A program made the translations under genes and the position numbers. This document shows positions 41,389 through 51,130 of a DNA stretch of 59,605 nt, one piece after another (the first letter of the stretch is position 1; every line of letters starts with the position of its first letter). The notes beneath the pieces were generated by a model that was not told the origin of the DNA, ran no database searches, and saw only the letters and a list, made by a program, of their open reading frames with translations. The stretch is from Paenibacillus sp. FJAT-29882 (GTDB lineage Bacteria > Bacillota > Bacilli > Bacillales > DSM-1321). The DNA lies in NCBI RefSeq assembly GCF_001510645.1, contig NZ_LMVB01000010.1:121419-181023 (forward strand). Reading direction: 5' to 3'.

Positions 41389-41841
41389 TTAAAGATAACC
41401 CTTTTCTTTCAGGCTCACATGCTTTCCAGTATGGGTAACTATCACATGGTCTAAGACTTCTATGCCTAGAATTTTTCCGGCCTCAGCTAATCGCTTTGTC
41501 ACCTCAACGTCTTCACGGCTCGGTGTGGGGTCACCTGATGGGTGCTGATGGCTGACAATAATGGATGCGGCATTATTTAGAATAGCGCTTTTCATGACAT
41601 CGCGCGGATGGACTATACTTGCATTCAGACTCCCTACATGTGCTCTATGAAGCCCTATAATCTGATTTTTGGTGTTGAGCATCATCACAAGAAATACTTC
41701 TCTATCTTCATCCCCGATAAATGAAGCCGCTAATTCTTGCGCATCGCCTGGTGATGCAATCCGATAGGATGAAAATGGCTCTGATGTTTCCCTGACTTCC
41801 TGTTTAATTCGTACCACTTCAAAAATTGGGTTTAATTCCAT
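41389..41841 (-). CDS. radC: RadC-family JAB/MPN domain protein
   Basis: A 150-residue short RadC, as found on plasmids and genomic islands (chromosomal RadC is about 220 residues and has an N-terminal HhH region). The JAMM metal motif is VSHQHPSGDPTPSREDVEVT, with LNTKNQIIGLHRAHVGSLNA before it. The function of RadC is unproven; short forms are linked to mobile elements. ATG 41841 follows AAAGGAGTGTTTTTA. A 64-bp fragment of this gene is also found at 52706-52769. Confidence 0.9.
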   Translation of the reverse strand: MELNPIFEVVRIKQEVRETSEPFSSYRIASPGDAQELAASFIGDEDREVFLVMMLNTKNQIIGLHRAHVGSLNASIVHPRDVMKSAILNNAASIIVSHQHPSGDPTPSREDVEVTKRLAEAGKILGIEVLDHVIVTHTGKHVSLKEKGYL

Positions 41842-41999
41842 TAAAAACACTCCTTTGTGGTTGTGAATTTTTACATTTCTGTTCCATTGATTTTCGGTCT
41901 GGCCTTTTGGGCTTGTCCCACCTCCTAAAGGTTTTTTTCTCTAATGAATTTGGGATTTTAAATTTTTCTTTTTGTCTTTCGAAGCGAAGTCTGTTCCCC

Positions 42000-42024
42000 A
42001 AAGGGGGATTATTTTTCCCCTTTT
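42000..42024. terminator. G/C-run hairpin upstream of radC
   Basis: AAAGGGGG and CCCCTTTT pair across a T-rich loop. Confidence 0.4.
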
Positions 42025-42049
42025 GCAAGTAGAACGAAAAACACGCATA

Positions 42050-42140
42050 GGCAATGGGTCAAGGGCGATCTGATCGCAAAAGTTTTTTATATTGCGAAGC
42101 GTTTTTAATAAAAAAGTTTTGTGCCCCTTGACCGATTGAC
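42050..42140. repeat. Large inverted repeat, oriT-like
   Basis: CAATGGGTCAAGGG and CCCTTGACCGATTG (one mismatch region) enclose ~60 bp with an inner pair AAAAGTTTTTTAT / AATAAAAAAGTTTT. Palindromes of this size near radC on mobilisable DNA are candidate transfer or replication origins. Confidence 0.45.
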
Positions 42141-42143
42141 TAG

Positions 42144-42203
42144 GCTTCTTAGCTTCCTGCCGGAAAGGTTCGGGTGTCCTACCGGCTGGAAGGTTAGAAG
42201 GCT
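42144..42203. repeat. Imperfect 20-bp-stem hairpin next to the oriT-like repeat
   Basis: GCTTCTTAGCTTCCTGCCGG pairs with CCGGCTGGAAGGTTAGAAGGC with three bulges/mismatches. Confidence 0.45.
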
Positions 42204-42248
42204 TGCGCTGTTTTACGATTCGGAAGGCAAAAGGGAAAAATTAAATAA

Positions 42249-42275
42249 AAAGCAGCCGGATGGCTGCTTTCCTTT
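42249..42275 (+). terminator. Terminator-like hairpin
   Basis: AAAGCAGCC / GGCTGCTTT stem, then CCTTTCGTCTTT on plus. Confidence 0.6.
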
Positions 42276-42302
42276 CGTCTTTATCTCTTTGATTTTCAGG
42301 TT

Positions 42303-42722
42303 TTCGGTTCGTTCGGTATGGCGGCGTAGCCGTAAATGGAACAGGAACCTATGGAATGTAGGCGCTAGCCGTACAGTCCGTGGTTATCGGGCCATTTAAT
42401 GCCGAAGCGACACGTACAGCATGTTAGAATGGACGCTTTTCCCTTTCTTACATGCTGTAGTGCTGCCGCCCGAAGTATGCTTGAAGCCTTTATTTATAAA
42501 ACCATCTAAAGAAAAACCGCACCTAAAGACTACTCGAAGCATCACAAATGAATATAACGTGAAATATATTGATATTGAGCAAGGGAGTTTAGTTAGTCAT
42601 AACTAAGATTTACTTTCACCAGGTACCCTTGCTCATAACCGTAAAGAACAACGGATTCTTGACAGAGACAATAAGGACAAATAACAATCTTGCACATCTG
42701 CTAGTAAAGGTATTACGTAACA
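42303..42722. repeat. ~420-bp structured repeat, copy B
   Basis: Near-duplicate of 8207-8640. The long hairpin is ACAGCATGTTAGAATGG / CCTTTCTTACATGCTGT; against copy A the pair C:G has become A:T, a compensatory double change. The GAGCAAGGG / CCCTTGCTC stem is unchanged. The right end at ATTACGTAAC lies inside the truncated GntR gene, which locates one boundary of the element. Confidence 0.65.
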
Positions 42723-43177
42723 TCTTTTTTATGATTTCCACAAAAGATAATCTCATGAAATTCAGAATCTAATTTATGAAAGCCCAGAGCCGATCCATTA
42801 TTAGACAGTAACCATTCCTGCTGGACAACATTCTTTTTTAATTCTCTTAGTCCTCTCTCCGGAAATGACCTGCATGCTGATTTTAGAATTTCCTTTTCTA
42901 AAGTTAACCGCATAAATGCGGCCTGTTCTACCAATTGTTTTTTTATTTTAGTCACATACGTTCCTACTTGGGGAATAACTTCTACAAGGTGATCGTCTTT
43001 AAGTTTTATTAGAGCTTGCTTTATAGGAGTTCCAGAGATGTGCAGTATTTCAGCCATTTTAACTACACTTATTGACGTTCCAGGTACTAATTTAAATGAC
43101 ATGATCGCTTCTTTCATTACTCGGTATGCATAGTCTAAATTATTCTTGTAAGGCTGCTTCCTAGAAACTGAATGCAT
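42713..43177 (-). pseudogene. GntR-family (FadR-type) regulator truncated by the ~420-bp element
   Basis: The 154 residues hold the winged helix (YAYRVMKEAIMSFKLVPGTS, ISVVKMAEILHISGTPIKQA, LIKLKDDHLVEVIPQVGTYV) and the first helices of the FCD effector domain (AFMRLTLEKEILKSACRSFP, FHKLDSEFHEIIFCGNHK). Intact members are about 220 residues, so the last third including most metal-binding His residues is missing. The frame stops in GTTACGTAA, the edge of the repeat. It was probably the regulator of the GPH symporter locus. Confidence 0.75.
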
Positions 43178-43294
43178 TTCCTGTACACCTCCGTTACTTC
43201 AGTCGATACCAAGTATGATTTTTATTTTTTCTTATTGATTATTTACCGTGGTCTTCAAGCCTCTTCTCTGTTTTAGCAACCCATCTTAATTAAA

Positions 43295-43326
43295 AAGATA
43301 GCTAATTTGCATTAGCTATCTTCTCT
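43295..43326 (-). terminator. Terminator of the GPH symporter gene
   Basis: AAGATAGCTAAT / ATTAGCTATCTT perfect stem after the stop codon. Confidence 0.75.
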
Positions 43327-43338
43327 TGTGTAAATGAG

Positions 43339-44757
43339 TTAAGTCTGCGATTTTCTATTTTCGGCTAAATCAGTTGTCATTTTAGCAAGACGAGACTTGT
43401 TTAGCGGGTACCAGAAAATTAATATCAAAGCCACTACCAGATAAATAACCCCAGGAACTAATGTTGCCAACACATAGATTCCATCTAATGTCTCTTGTGT
43501 TTGTATCTTTAGTGTTGCCGTATAACCAGCTGCTGCAATCGCGAATCCGCCAACACCTCCGGCAATCGCTTGTCCTACTTTACGGGCAAAGGAATAGATT
43601 GAGTAAACGGTTCCATCTTCCCGCATTCCAGTGATTAATTCATGATAGTCAATAACATCTGTTACGAATGCCCAAGCCACAATATTGAAGAATGCCATCC
43701 CGAACATGGCAATCGCACAGCCCACTAAGAATCCAGTTAAACCAAGGTTTGGCATGAAATATAAAATTATATACGCAAGACTGGCAATCAGCACCCCTAT
43801 AGATGCCATTTCCTTTTTACCAAATTTCTTAACGAGCGGTATCACTAAAGGAATCGCTGCGAATGTCGTACCTGTTTGAACTAAACTGACAATACTCAAG
43901 GCTGCAGCGTTGCCGAAATAGTCTTTAAATAAATACGCGTTTACTGCAGCAGCCAGCATCATACCTACTAAAAGTAGTAAAGTTCCAGTAAGGATGGCAA
44001 TTAATGGTCTGTTTTTTACAATACCTTTCATGGTTTTACCCATACCACCTTGTTTCTCAGAAGCCGAACGCTCTGGAATGACAATTCGCTCTGTTGATAA
44101 TTTTACGCAAGCCATATAGCAGGAAATGGCTAAAATTCCAAATACAATAGCTGTCATCATCATACGGTTAGGATCTACTTTGTTATCTACGAAGATTATT
44201 AGCGGACCGCCTACGCCAATGATTAAATTGGCAATCATAGACCCCATTGTTCTAAACGTTGATAGGGATGTACGTTCAACAGGATCAGCTGTAATAACAG
44301 ATGCCATTGAACCGTATGGAATATTCACTGTACTGTATAAAGTTCCCCATAAAATATAAGTAACAAATGCATAAGCCAAGTAGAAGCCATCTGACATGCC
44401 CGGAATCGTGACAAACATCAAGACTCCTGAAATAACCAGCGGGAGGGACATTCTGAAAATCCATGGTTTAAATTTACCATTTTTTGTTGCTTTTCTTGTA
44501 TCAATAAAGCGACCCCATGTAACATCGGCAACAGCATCCCATAGACGTGCAATTAAAAATAAAGTACCAACCATTGCAGCACTAATTCCAAAGACGTCTG
44601 TATAAAACACCATTAGAAATACGCCTGCAAGACCAAAGAAGAAATCATTACCAAAATCGCCAAATAAATAACCAAATCTATCCCTCATACCAAAAGGACG
44701 TACTGTTTTTTCATGTTTGTCCTCCGTAACTAAAGGACGTATTGTATTTTCCTGCAT
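43339..44757 (-). CDS. GPH-family glycoside:cation symporter (MelB/YicJ-like)
   Basis: A 472-residue transporter with about twelve hydrophobic segments. FGMRDRFGYLFGDFGNDFFF and LWDAVADVTWGRFIDTRKAT carry the GPH N-terminal and loop 2-3 motifs; MREDGTVYSIYSFARKVGQA the loop 10-11 motif. By family it imports a glycoside, pentoside or hexuronide with Na+ or H+. It precedes the glycoside-processing genes. A cre-like site lies at 44807-44820. Confidence 0.92.
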   Translation of the reverse strand: MQENTIRPLVTEDKHEKTVRPFGMRDRFGYLFGDFGNDFFFGLAGVFLMVFYTDVFGISAAMVGTLFLIARLWDAVADVTWGRFIDTRKATKNGKFKPWIFRMSLPLVISGVLMFVTIPGMSDGFYLAYAFVTYILWGTLYSTVNIPYGSMASVITADPVERTSLSTFRTMGSMIANLIIGVGGPLIIFVDNKVDPNRMMMTAIVFGILAISCYMACVKLSTERIVIPERSASEKQGGMGKTMKGIVKNRPLIAILTGTLLLLVGMMLAAAVNAYLFKDYFGNAAALSIVSLVQTGTTFAAIPLVIPLVKKFGKKEMASIGVLIASLAYIILYFMPNLGLTGFLVGCAIAMFGMAFFNIVAWAFVTDVIDYHELITGMREDGTVYSIYSFARKVGQAIAGGVGGFAIAAAGYTATLKIQTQETLDGIYVLATLVPGVIYLVVALILIFWYPLNKSRLAKMTTDLAENRKSQT

Positions 44758-44806
44758 TGTTATTCCCTCCTAAAGGATAATTCTAAATAAAATGAATAAA
44801 CGTAAA

Positions 44807-44820
44807 TGAAAGCACTTTTA
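44807..44820. promoter_or_regulatory. cre-like site upstream of the GPH symporter
   Basis: TGAAAGCACTTTTA matches the cre consensus with two mismatches, 50 bp upstream of the start codon. The rest of 44758-45058 shows no gene. Confidence 0.45.
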
Positions 44821-45058
44821 AAGAATAACGAGCGAATGCTAGTATACATAAAAATGAATTAAAGGAAGTTTTATAATGATCTTGTTCGTTATAGCTTTTT
44901 ATTCCTGCTTCCTATACAAGGTTAATAGAATTCTAAAATACAAAACATAAGTGGAAATTACAACCGTTTACAAAAAATATTCTCCTGTGCATAGCCAGAA
45001 ACCCAGAGTTGTTAAAATAAACAGTTCCAAATACTATATCACTAAAGATTGCTCCGGC

Positions 45059-45922
45059 TTAAAACCAGTCGCTGTAACCCATTTTTCTTAAGTTTTCGGC
45101 TGATATTTGGAGGCATTCGAACGGATCACGGCCGTACTGTTCATCCTGCTCAACCAAGAAATACTGTGCACCGCTTTCAAGACCGGCGTCGATGATGGCA
45201 GGGATATTCAGATTGCCTTCTCCAACCTCGGCGAATTGAATCGTATTGACGAATCTGTCCATGAATTTAGCTAGATCTTTGTTAACATCAATATCGGTTA
45301 AATCCATCGCTGCTACGCGGTAATCCTTTAAATGTAATAAAGAAATACGGCCTCTGTATTGCTTCACAAGTTCTACTGGATTTTCTCCTGCTCTTTGAAT
45401 CCAGTGAACATCCAGCTCAAAGCCAAGCTTTGTTGTATTATTTTTAATGATATCCAACAGATACATCCCATCAAATTTTTGGAATTCCAGATGATGTGTA
45501 TGGTAGTATAACTCAATTCCATGCTCTGCTAAGCGGTGTGCCATCTCTTCAGCTCTTTCTACAAAGCCCATAATATCATCTTTATTGCCCATTAGATTTA
45601 ATGGCATCATACCGATACGCAAGAAATTACAATCTAAAGCTTTGCAATCGCTGACAATCTTTTCGAAATCATTTGTCAATGTTTCTCCAGGTGCACCCGG
45701 CAACATTGGCTCAAGACCTGCTGACATTGCGGCAATTTTGATATCAAAATCATTACTTGCTCTTTTTAATTCAGCGACATTTTCTGGTGTCATTGGAATT
45801 TGTGATACTTCTACAGCATGATAGCCGAGTTCATTTACTTGTTTCATTGTTTCATATGCGCCAAGCTCTTCCACTTTCCCTTTAAGCATCATCATTTGAA
45901 CGCCAATTTTACCTTTTTTCAT
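45059..45922 (-). CDS. Sugar phosphate isomerase/epimerase family TIM-barrel protein
   Basis: A 287-residue xylose-isomerase-like barrel. Metal-ligand strands are visible: GYHAVEVSQIPM, CNFLRIGMMPLNL, LYYHTHHLEFQKF (His), LGFELDVHWIQRAG (Asp, His), LLHLKDYRV and FAEVGEGNLNIPAIID. ATG 45922 follows GGAGG and overlaps the TGA of the upstream dehydrogenase gene (ATGA), so translation is coupled. With Gfo/Idh/MocA dehydrogenases nearby it likely acts on oxidised sugars or glycosides. Confidence 0.9.
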   Translation of the reverse strand: MKKGKIGVQMMMLKGKVEELGAYETMKQVNELGYHAVEVSQIPMTPENVAELKRASNDFDIKIAAMSAGLEPMLPGAPGETLTNDFEKIVSDCKALDCNFLRIGMMPLNLMGNKDDIMGFVERAEEMAHRLAEHGIELYYHTHHLEFQKFDGMYLLDIIKNNTTKLGFELDVHWIQRAGENPVELVKQYRGRISLLHLKDYRVAAMDLTDIDVNKDLAKFMDRFVNTIQFAEVGEGNLNIPAIIDAGLESGAQYFLVEQDEQYGRDPFECLQISAENLRKMGYSDWF

Positions 45923-46892
45923 TTTGTTAAAACCTCCATTTTTAATTCTCTTTTTATTTCTGATGAATCGCAAATGTTATCAATGATTTGAATGGATGGC
46001 AGTGCATCCTTCACATGAACATAATCGTTCGTGTCATTTTCGATACAGGAATAAAATTCATTAATTAATTTCGCATGGCTTGCCCCATAGTAGAACTTTG
46101 TCCCCGGCAGTTTTGCATCCTCAATCATTTTTTCCTTCTTACCATTTTCATTAAGTCTAGTTAGAATGCTGTCTTTGATCGTGAATTTTTCATTTTCAAA
46201 GACAACCTGAAGCTCAACACTAGAGTTTCCAAAACTAGAGTTTGTTGCAAAAAATAATCCTGTCGCTCCATTTTTAAACTTAATATTGGCTACTGCTGTG
46301 TCTTCCACTTCAATCCCATAATCCAATAAATTATCTATGGATCCTCTAATTTCTTCGATTTCACCACCGAGCAGCTGCATCAAATCTAGTGTATGAATGG
46401 ATTGGTTAATCATCACACCGCCACCTGCATAAGCCATTTTGCCCCGCCATGGCTTAATCTCGTAATAATCTTTCGGTCTAAACCAGGTGACTAAACCCTT
46501 TATGCCGATGATTCTTCCATATTGCCCGCTTTTAACAAGCTCTTGTAACTTTTCAAAGGTCTCATTGTAGCGATTTTGAAAGCATATACAGATTTTTACG
46601 TCCTTGTGTTCAAGGCAAGCGGCTTTTCTTGAAATACATTTACACCCTTTTCAACACATGCTTTAGTGGCAGGCAAGTGAAGATAGTGTGGCAAACAAAG
46701 ATGAACACAATCTAATTTTTCTTTTTCCAGCATAACGTGGTAGTCCGTATAAAAATTTACACCCGATACGGTATCTTTTAACGTTTCATCCTTATCACAA
46801 ACAGCTACTAGCTCAACATTAGGGTTTGCTTGAATAGCATGTATATGAACTTTAGAAACATCTCCAAGTCGGATAACTGCTGCTTTTAACAT
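45919..46892 (-). pseudogene. Gfo/Idh/MocA oxidoreductase, disrupted by an internal deletion
   Basis: The N-terminal half (MLKAAVIRLGDVSKVHIHAI ... CLPHYLHLPATKACVEKGVN, VFQEKPLALNT) and the C-terminal half (VKICICFQNRYNETFEKLQE ... AYAGGGVMINQSIHTLDLMQ) are in different frames meeting near 46605. Family alignment predicts about 15 residues between EKPLALNT and EHKDVKICICFQN, so roughly 40-50 bp with a frame change have been deleted; a simple base-call error would not explain it. Start ATG 46892 follows GGGAGATG. Confidence 0.8.
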
Positions 46893-46975
46893 AAGATCAT
46901 CTCCCTGGAAATGATGGGTGACTCTAAAGCCCAGAGTCTCGCCTTTATGAATCACCCTCATTTTTTTTCATAGGA

Positions 46976-48136
46976 TTATTTTGTTACAGGTTGTTTCTTT
47001 TCTGCTTCAATCTTTTTATTTAATTCAGCAATATATAATTCTTCATCAATTGGAAGTTCTACTTCTTTGCCTAACCAGCTGGAAAGGTGAATCGCATTAG
47101 CCAAACCAACACCATTTATACCGTCGCTTCCCGGAGCAATTAACGGAGTTCCATCTAGTATGTTTGCAGTAAAGTTTTCTAATACAGCAATATGCTGTCC
47201 GCCCCATACACTTTCAAATTCCAGCACTTCTTCATCATAGATATCGCCAACGCCTTCGCCCATGAGGACTTTCATGGCATCTGCCCAGCTCATAGTCGCA
47301 TTCAATTCATTTTCAGACTGTCTTAATCGTGTAATCGTTACTTTCTTACTGTCATCAACGACAATTTTCCCTTTATCGCCTACTATTTCAAAACGGTCCG
47401 TACCAATAATGTCATGTGTACATGTAATAAAGACACCTGTTGCGCCATTACCGTAGTCAAGGATTGTTGTTACATCATCTTCAACAGCAATATCTCTTTG
47501 GTAGCCGTATTTGACATTGGAATAGACCTTTTTCGGCATACCGCAAATCCATTGCAGCAAATCAATTTGGTGTGGTGCCTGGTTAACAAGCACGCCGCCG
47601 CCTTCTCCTCCCCATGTTGCTCTCCATGCGCTTTGATCATAGTAAGCCTGAGGTCTCCACCAATTGGTAATAATCCAGTTTGTACGGCGGATATTGCCGA
47701 TTTCTCCGTTATCCACAATTTCTTTTGCTTTTTGATAAAGTGGATTTGTCCTTTGGTTGAAGAAAATAGCAAAGGTTAAATTTGGTTTTGTTGCAGCAAA
47801 TTCATTGATTTCTTTTACTTGTTTTGTATAAACACCGGCTGGTTTTTCAAGCAGTGCATGGATGTCTCTCTTTAAGGCTTCAATACCCATTTCTACATGT
47901 AAATAGTGGGGAACCGTTGTCACAACTGCATCAACATTACCGCTTTCGAGCATATCAATATAGTTATCATAGAAAGGCACGTTCGGATATTTTTCTGCAC
48001 ACATTGCCTTTTTCTCTGGATCGATATCGCAAATCGCCCCAATTTCAACATTTTTTACTTTTCCTTCTGAAATAAATCCTGCGTAACTGCCGCCTTGTGC
48101 ACCGATACCGATAATACCTAATCTTACTTTTTCCAT
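46976..48136 (-). CDS. Gfo/Idh/MocA-family sugar/glycoside dehydrogenase
   Basis: A 386-residue NAD(P)-dependent oxidoreductase. The Rossmann loop is LGIIGIGAQGGSYAGF, the catalytic Lys is in LLEKPAGVY, and the GGGVLVNQAPHQIDLLQWIC segment carries the Asp/His pair. NWWRPQAYYDQSAWRATWGG is typical of members acting on glycosides or inositols. The stop of the upstream isomerase gene touches the start (GCATAATGG), so they are coupled. Confidence 0.92.
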   Translation of the reverse strand: MEKVRLGIIGIGAQGGSYAGFISEGKVKNVEIGAICDIDPEKKAMCAEKYPNVPFYDNYIDMLESGNVDAVVTTVPHYLHVEMGIEALKRDIHALLEKPAGVYTKQVKEINEFAATKPNLTFAIFFNQRTNPLYQKAKEIVDNGEIGNIRRTNWIITNWWRPQAYYDQSAWRATWGGEGGGVLVNQAPHQIDLLQWICGMPKKVYSNVKYGYQRDIAVEDDVTTILDYGNGATGVFITCTHDIIGTDRFEIVGDKGKIVVDDSKKVTITRLRQSENELNATMSWADAMKVLMGEGVGDIYDEEVLEFESVWGGQHIAVLENFTANILDGTPLIAPGSDGINGVGLANAIHLSSWLGKEVELPIDEELYIAELNKKIEAEKKQPVTK

Positions 48137-48970
48137 TATGCATTCTCCCTGCTTTCTATATTTTCTAGAATTTGTAATAATGACTCATATTGCAGCTTAT
48201 ATCCGCCTTCACCATCAAGCCCTTTGTTATCCTTGATGATTTCTCTAAATCTTTTAATGAATCGAACAAAACGAGATGCAGTTCTAATGTTAAGGAGCCT
48301 TATATCCGCCTCTGATTGCCTTCGATAGAATTTCAGGAATTTCCCCTTCCCCCGTACCGCATACAACATTTTGATTATCGTTTGTAACAGCGTCTTTAAT
48401 ATGAATGTAGACGGTTTCATCCTTCAGAAAATCGTAGCACGTTTGCGTATCCTCTCCGCATTGGACAAAGTTAGCAAAATCAAGAATTGCTTTAAAGTAT
48501 GGTGAATCAACCGCTTTCATGATTTCATGGCAACGTCGTAAAATTTCGCCATAAATATCCTTCTCATTTTCATGCAGCAAAATAACATTGTATTTACCTG
48601 CAATCTCAGCAAATTGTTTCAGTTTATTTATTACTTCATCTTTGTATGGATCGGTATTTTCTCCCTTCAGAATGTAGAAGCTGAATATACGGATATATTT
48701 GCAATCTAATACATGACATATCTGACAAAGAGTATCGAGCATCTTTTTTTGTCTTTTAAAACCTTCTTCATCATTAATAAACACTTTGCCAATTGGCGAA
48801 CCGATGGAAGAAACACCCACATCCCACCTTTTCAGATGCGGCAGGACATTTTCCTTAATATCTTCTACAGAAAAATCACCGATGTTTCTGCTGTTAATTC
48901 CGCGCAACGAAAAATAGTGCATGCCCAATTTGGAAGAAATTCCATCCGAAACCCTGATATGATTAAATCT
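48136..48970 (-). pseudogene. Sugar isomerase/epimerase, broken by two single-base losses
   Basis: Main frame MHYFSLRGINSRNIGDFSVE ... DPYKDEVINKLKQFAEIAGK, VILLHENEKDIYGEILRRCH and VYIHIKDAVTNDNQNVVCGT is a xylose-isomerase-like barrel. It breaks at about 48298 (AAGGCTCC where AAGGGCTCC restores SLTLELHLV) and again at about 48232 (TCAAGG where TCAAAGG restores KDNKGLDGEGGYKLQYESLL). Both are one-base deficits in short homopolymers, so sequencing error is possible. The usual start also seems absent: AAGGAGG at about 48995 is followed by no ATG in frame. Confidence 0.75.
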
Positions 48971-49221
48971 TGTTTCGCTGAAGACTATACCTCCTTATAT
49001 GTTGGAATAAAATCCATTATTGAAGAACATCACTTTTTATATATCTTGTGAAAAGAAAAAACTACATGGGCTATTTGTAGACCGTTGTAACTGTTTTCAC
49101 ACTTTTATATTAACTGAAACCGTTTTTAAAAAACTCGTATTATATTGCGCATTATAGTAAAATAAAAATATAATCTTTTATACTAAAACACTACCATTCA
49201 TTAAAAAAAGGATGTTAACAC
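48971..49221. other. Divergent promoter region of the glycoside locus
   Basis: About 250 bp, A+T rich, between the decayed isomerase gene and the AraC regulator. It contains TGAAACCGTTTTTA (49115-49128), a cre-like site with two mismatches, and TATAATCTTTTATACT. No gene seen. Confidence 0.4.
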
Positions 49222-50463
49222 ATGCAGCTAGCCGAGAAAACAATTAAAAAGATTGTAGAGTATACTTACCTTTTCACTAACATCGATACTATTTTTATTG
49301 ATAAAGACTCAAATAGCATTTGGGAATATGGTCATAATCAATTACCAGAAACATTACAGCCATATATAAAGGATATTCGTAAGCAATTGAATCAAGAAAG
49401 GGTTAACGATGATTATGACATCCTGTTTCATGCAAATGAATTGAAAACATACTATATATCAGCAAAACTATGTAATGAAGGGAAAGATTTTCACGGCACT
49501 ATTATAGTCGGACCATTTCTTTTCGAAGAACCATCAGCCACACTGGTGCAGGATGTACTTTTTGAAAATAGGCTTCCCATCTCACTGAAGCATACGATCA
49601 CCCAGTACTATTTATCGTTGTCTTTACTCAGTAAATACAAGTCGGACATGATTGCCGAATTTCTCTCCTATCATATAGCAAGCATGGACAAACTAACTAA
49701 CTACCGGCCTAAAATCGGCAAGGCAAAGAATCGGTTTCAAAATAAGTTTGAAGTTTTACCTGCTCCGATACAAGATCATCCGGTAACTTCTGTTGAAGCA
49801 ATCGAAAAAAGATACTCTTTGTCAAATGAACTGATGTCAGCTGTGGAGCATGGCGATGCAGCGAAGGCGCAAAAAATACGGAATAGGGTTATTTCAATTG
49901 GAAAATTACCTGACCGCCTTCCAAATGATCCATTGCGTTCAGAGAAAAATTTAGCTTTTGCCTCAAATACTAGCTTTCGGACCGCGGCTGAAAGGGGAGG
50001 ACTGCATCCCCTATACATGCACAATATTTCTGAAAAGTTTGCGATCCAGATTGAGAAAACTACTTCCATTCAACAGTTGGCTGATTTGCTGATTGTGATG
50101 CTTCGTGAGTATTGTGAAGCAGTACGGAAGTATTCCCTCAAAAATTACAGTTTTCTGATTCGAAAAGCGATAGAGTATATCCGCCTTCATTTGGAACAGG
50201 AGCTAAGTCTGAAAACCATATCTGCCGCCATTCACTCCAGCACATACGAACTTTCAAGAAAGTTTAAGAAAGAAACAGGCCTGACATTAACAGACTATAT
50301 CAATATACTTAGAATCAAGGAGGCGCTCTATCTTATGGAGAACCGCAATCTATCCATTACAGATATTGCTTATATGACAGGCTTTAATGACGTTAATTAT
50401 TTTACAAAGGTCTTTAAAAAACTGAAGGGAATAACCCCTTCAGCCTATAGAAAACATTTATGA
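49222..50463 (+). CDS. AraC-family regulator of the glycoside locus
   Basis: A 413-residue regulator with an unrecognised sensory N-terminal domain (possibly PocR/cache-like; FTNIDTIFIDKDSNSIWEYG, FHGTIIVGPFLF) and a C-terminal AraC double HTH (SLKTISAAIHSSTYELSRKF, ITDIAYMTGFNDVNYFTKVF). AAAAAAAGGATG precedes the ATG. It is divergent from the dehydrogenase/isomerase operon and likely its activator. Confidence 0.9.
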   Translation: MQLAEKTIKKIVEYTYLFTNIDTIFIDKDSNSIWEYGHNQLPETLQPYIKDIRKQLNQERVNDDYDILFHANELKTYYISAKLCNEGKDFHGTIIVGPFLFEEPSATLVQDVLFENRLPISLKHTITQYYLSLSLLSKYKSDMIAEFLSYHIASMDKLTNYRPKIGKAKNRFQNKFEVLPAPIQDHPVTSVEAIEKRYSLSNELMSAVEHGDAAKAQKIRNRVISIGKLPDRLPNDPLRSEKNLAFASNTSFRTAAERGGLHPLYMHNISEKFAIQIEKTTSIQQLADLLIVMLREYCEAVRKYSLKNYSFLIRKAIEYIRLHLEQELSLKTISAAIHSSTYELSRKFKKETGLTLTDYINILRIKEALYLMENRNLSITDIAYMTGFNDVNYFTKVFKKLKGITPSAYRKHL

Positions 50464-50525
50464 ATCAAGAAACAGAGAGGTTAGAAAAAGGACTTCAAAT
50501 GTGAATTCCTTTTTCCCTTCTGCTA

Positions 50526-51130
50526 TTATGCCTTTTTAATCTTTGTCAGTTCTTTATTTAATGTATACAGCATTTGCTCATTAAACTGCTGCGGCGCCAT
50601 TTCAGCCAAAGTATTTAAAGGCATCCCCTTTGCCATGCCGAACATCGGGTGATCTTCCATTCCGACTAAATATTTTTGCAGCACTGCTTCTGCATCTTCA
50701 TTTTGTGCGATCACTTCATAGCTGTCACGTGTTGAATAGACATCATTTGTAGTGACAAGCTCTTCAAGCTCTACATCGCCCAGATCCGGTATTTCGAACC
50801 AGTTATCCACTGTACCGCCTTCTGACTCAGGCGCTTTGTAGCTTGGGTTTGGTTCATCCACTTTATTGAACCAGGCAATATCAAGGAATTCTTCTCCTTC
50901 ATACTGGGCAATGGCCTTTACTTCATTAAATCCTTCTTTTAATGGGACATTTTCGAAGATAAAGATTTTATCATCACTTGTTTTTGCAGGCAGTTCTGTT
51001 CCGTTAATATAGAGAGTGACCTGCTCGCAGTTTGAATACACTTTCACAGTGATTTCATTATCCGGACGATCGATTAGACGTTTGCTTGTAATATGAACAA
51101 ATCTCTCATCGGACCAATTCGCTTTATATA
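50526..51130 (-). pseudogene. GH2 beta-galactosidase/glucuronidase, C-terminal stump (DUF4982 region)
   Basis: From YLYKANWSDERFVHITSKRL on, the translation matches the end of GH2 enzymes: DNEITVKVYSNCEQVTLYIN and NGTELPAKT (DUF4982 Ig-like domain), then a family-specific tail ending KELTKIKKA. The catalytic TIM barrel is missing. The first dozen residues of the open frame come from the adjoining IS630 end, so insertion with loss of the 5' part killed the gene. Confidence 0.8.

Noticed and set aside
42421..42606. 61-codon frame inside copy B of the ~420-bp repeat
   Set aside because: The equivalent frame in copy A differs almost only at amino-acid-changing positions and has no start, so conservation is at nucleotide, not protein, level.
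46596..46961. Separate small Gfo/Idh/MocA protein
   Set aside because: The frame is only the N-terminal half; the C-terminal half follows in another frame, so it is one disrupted gene.
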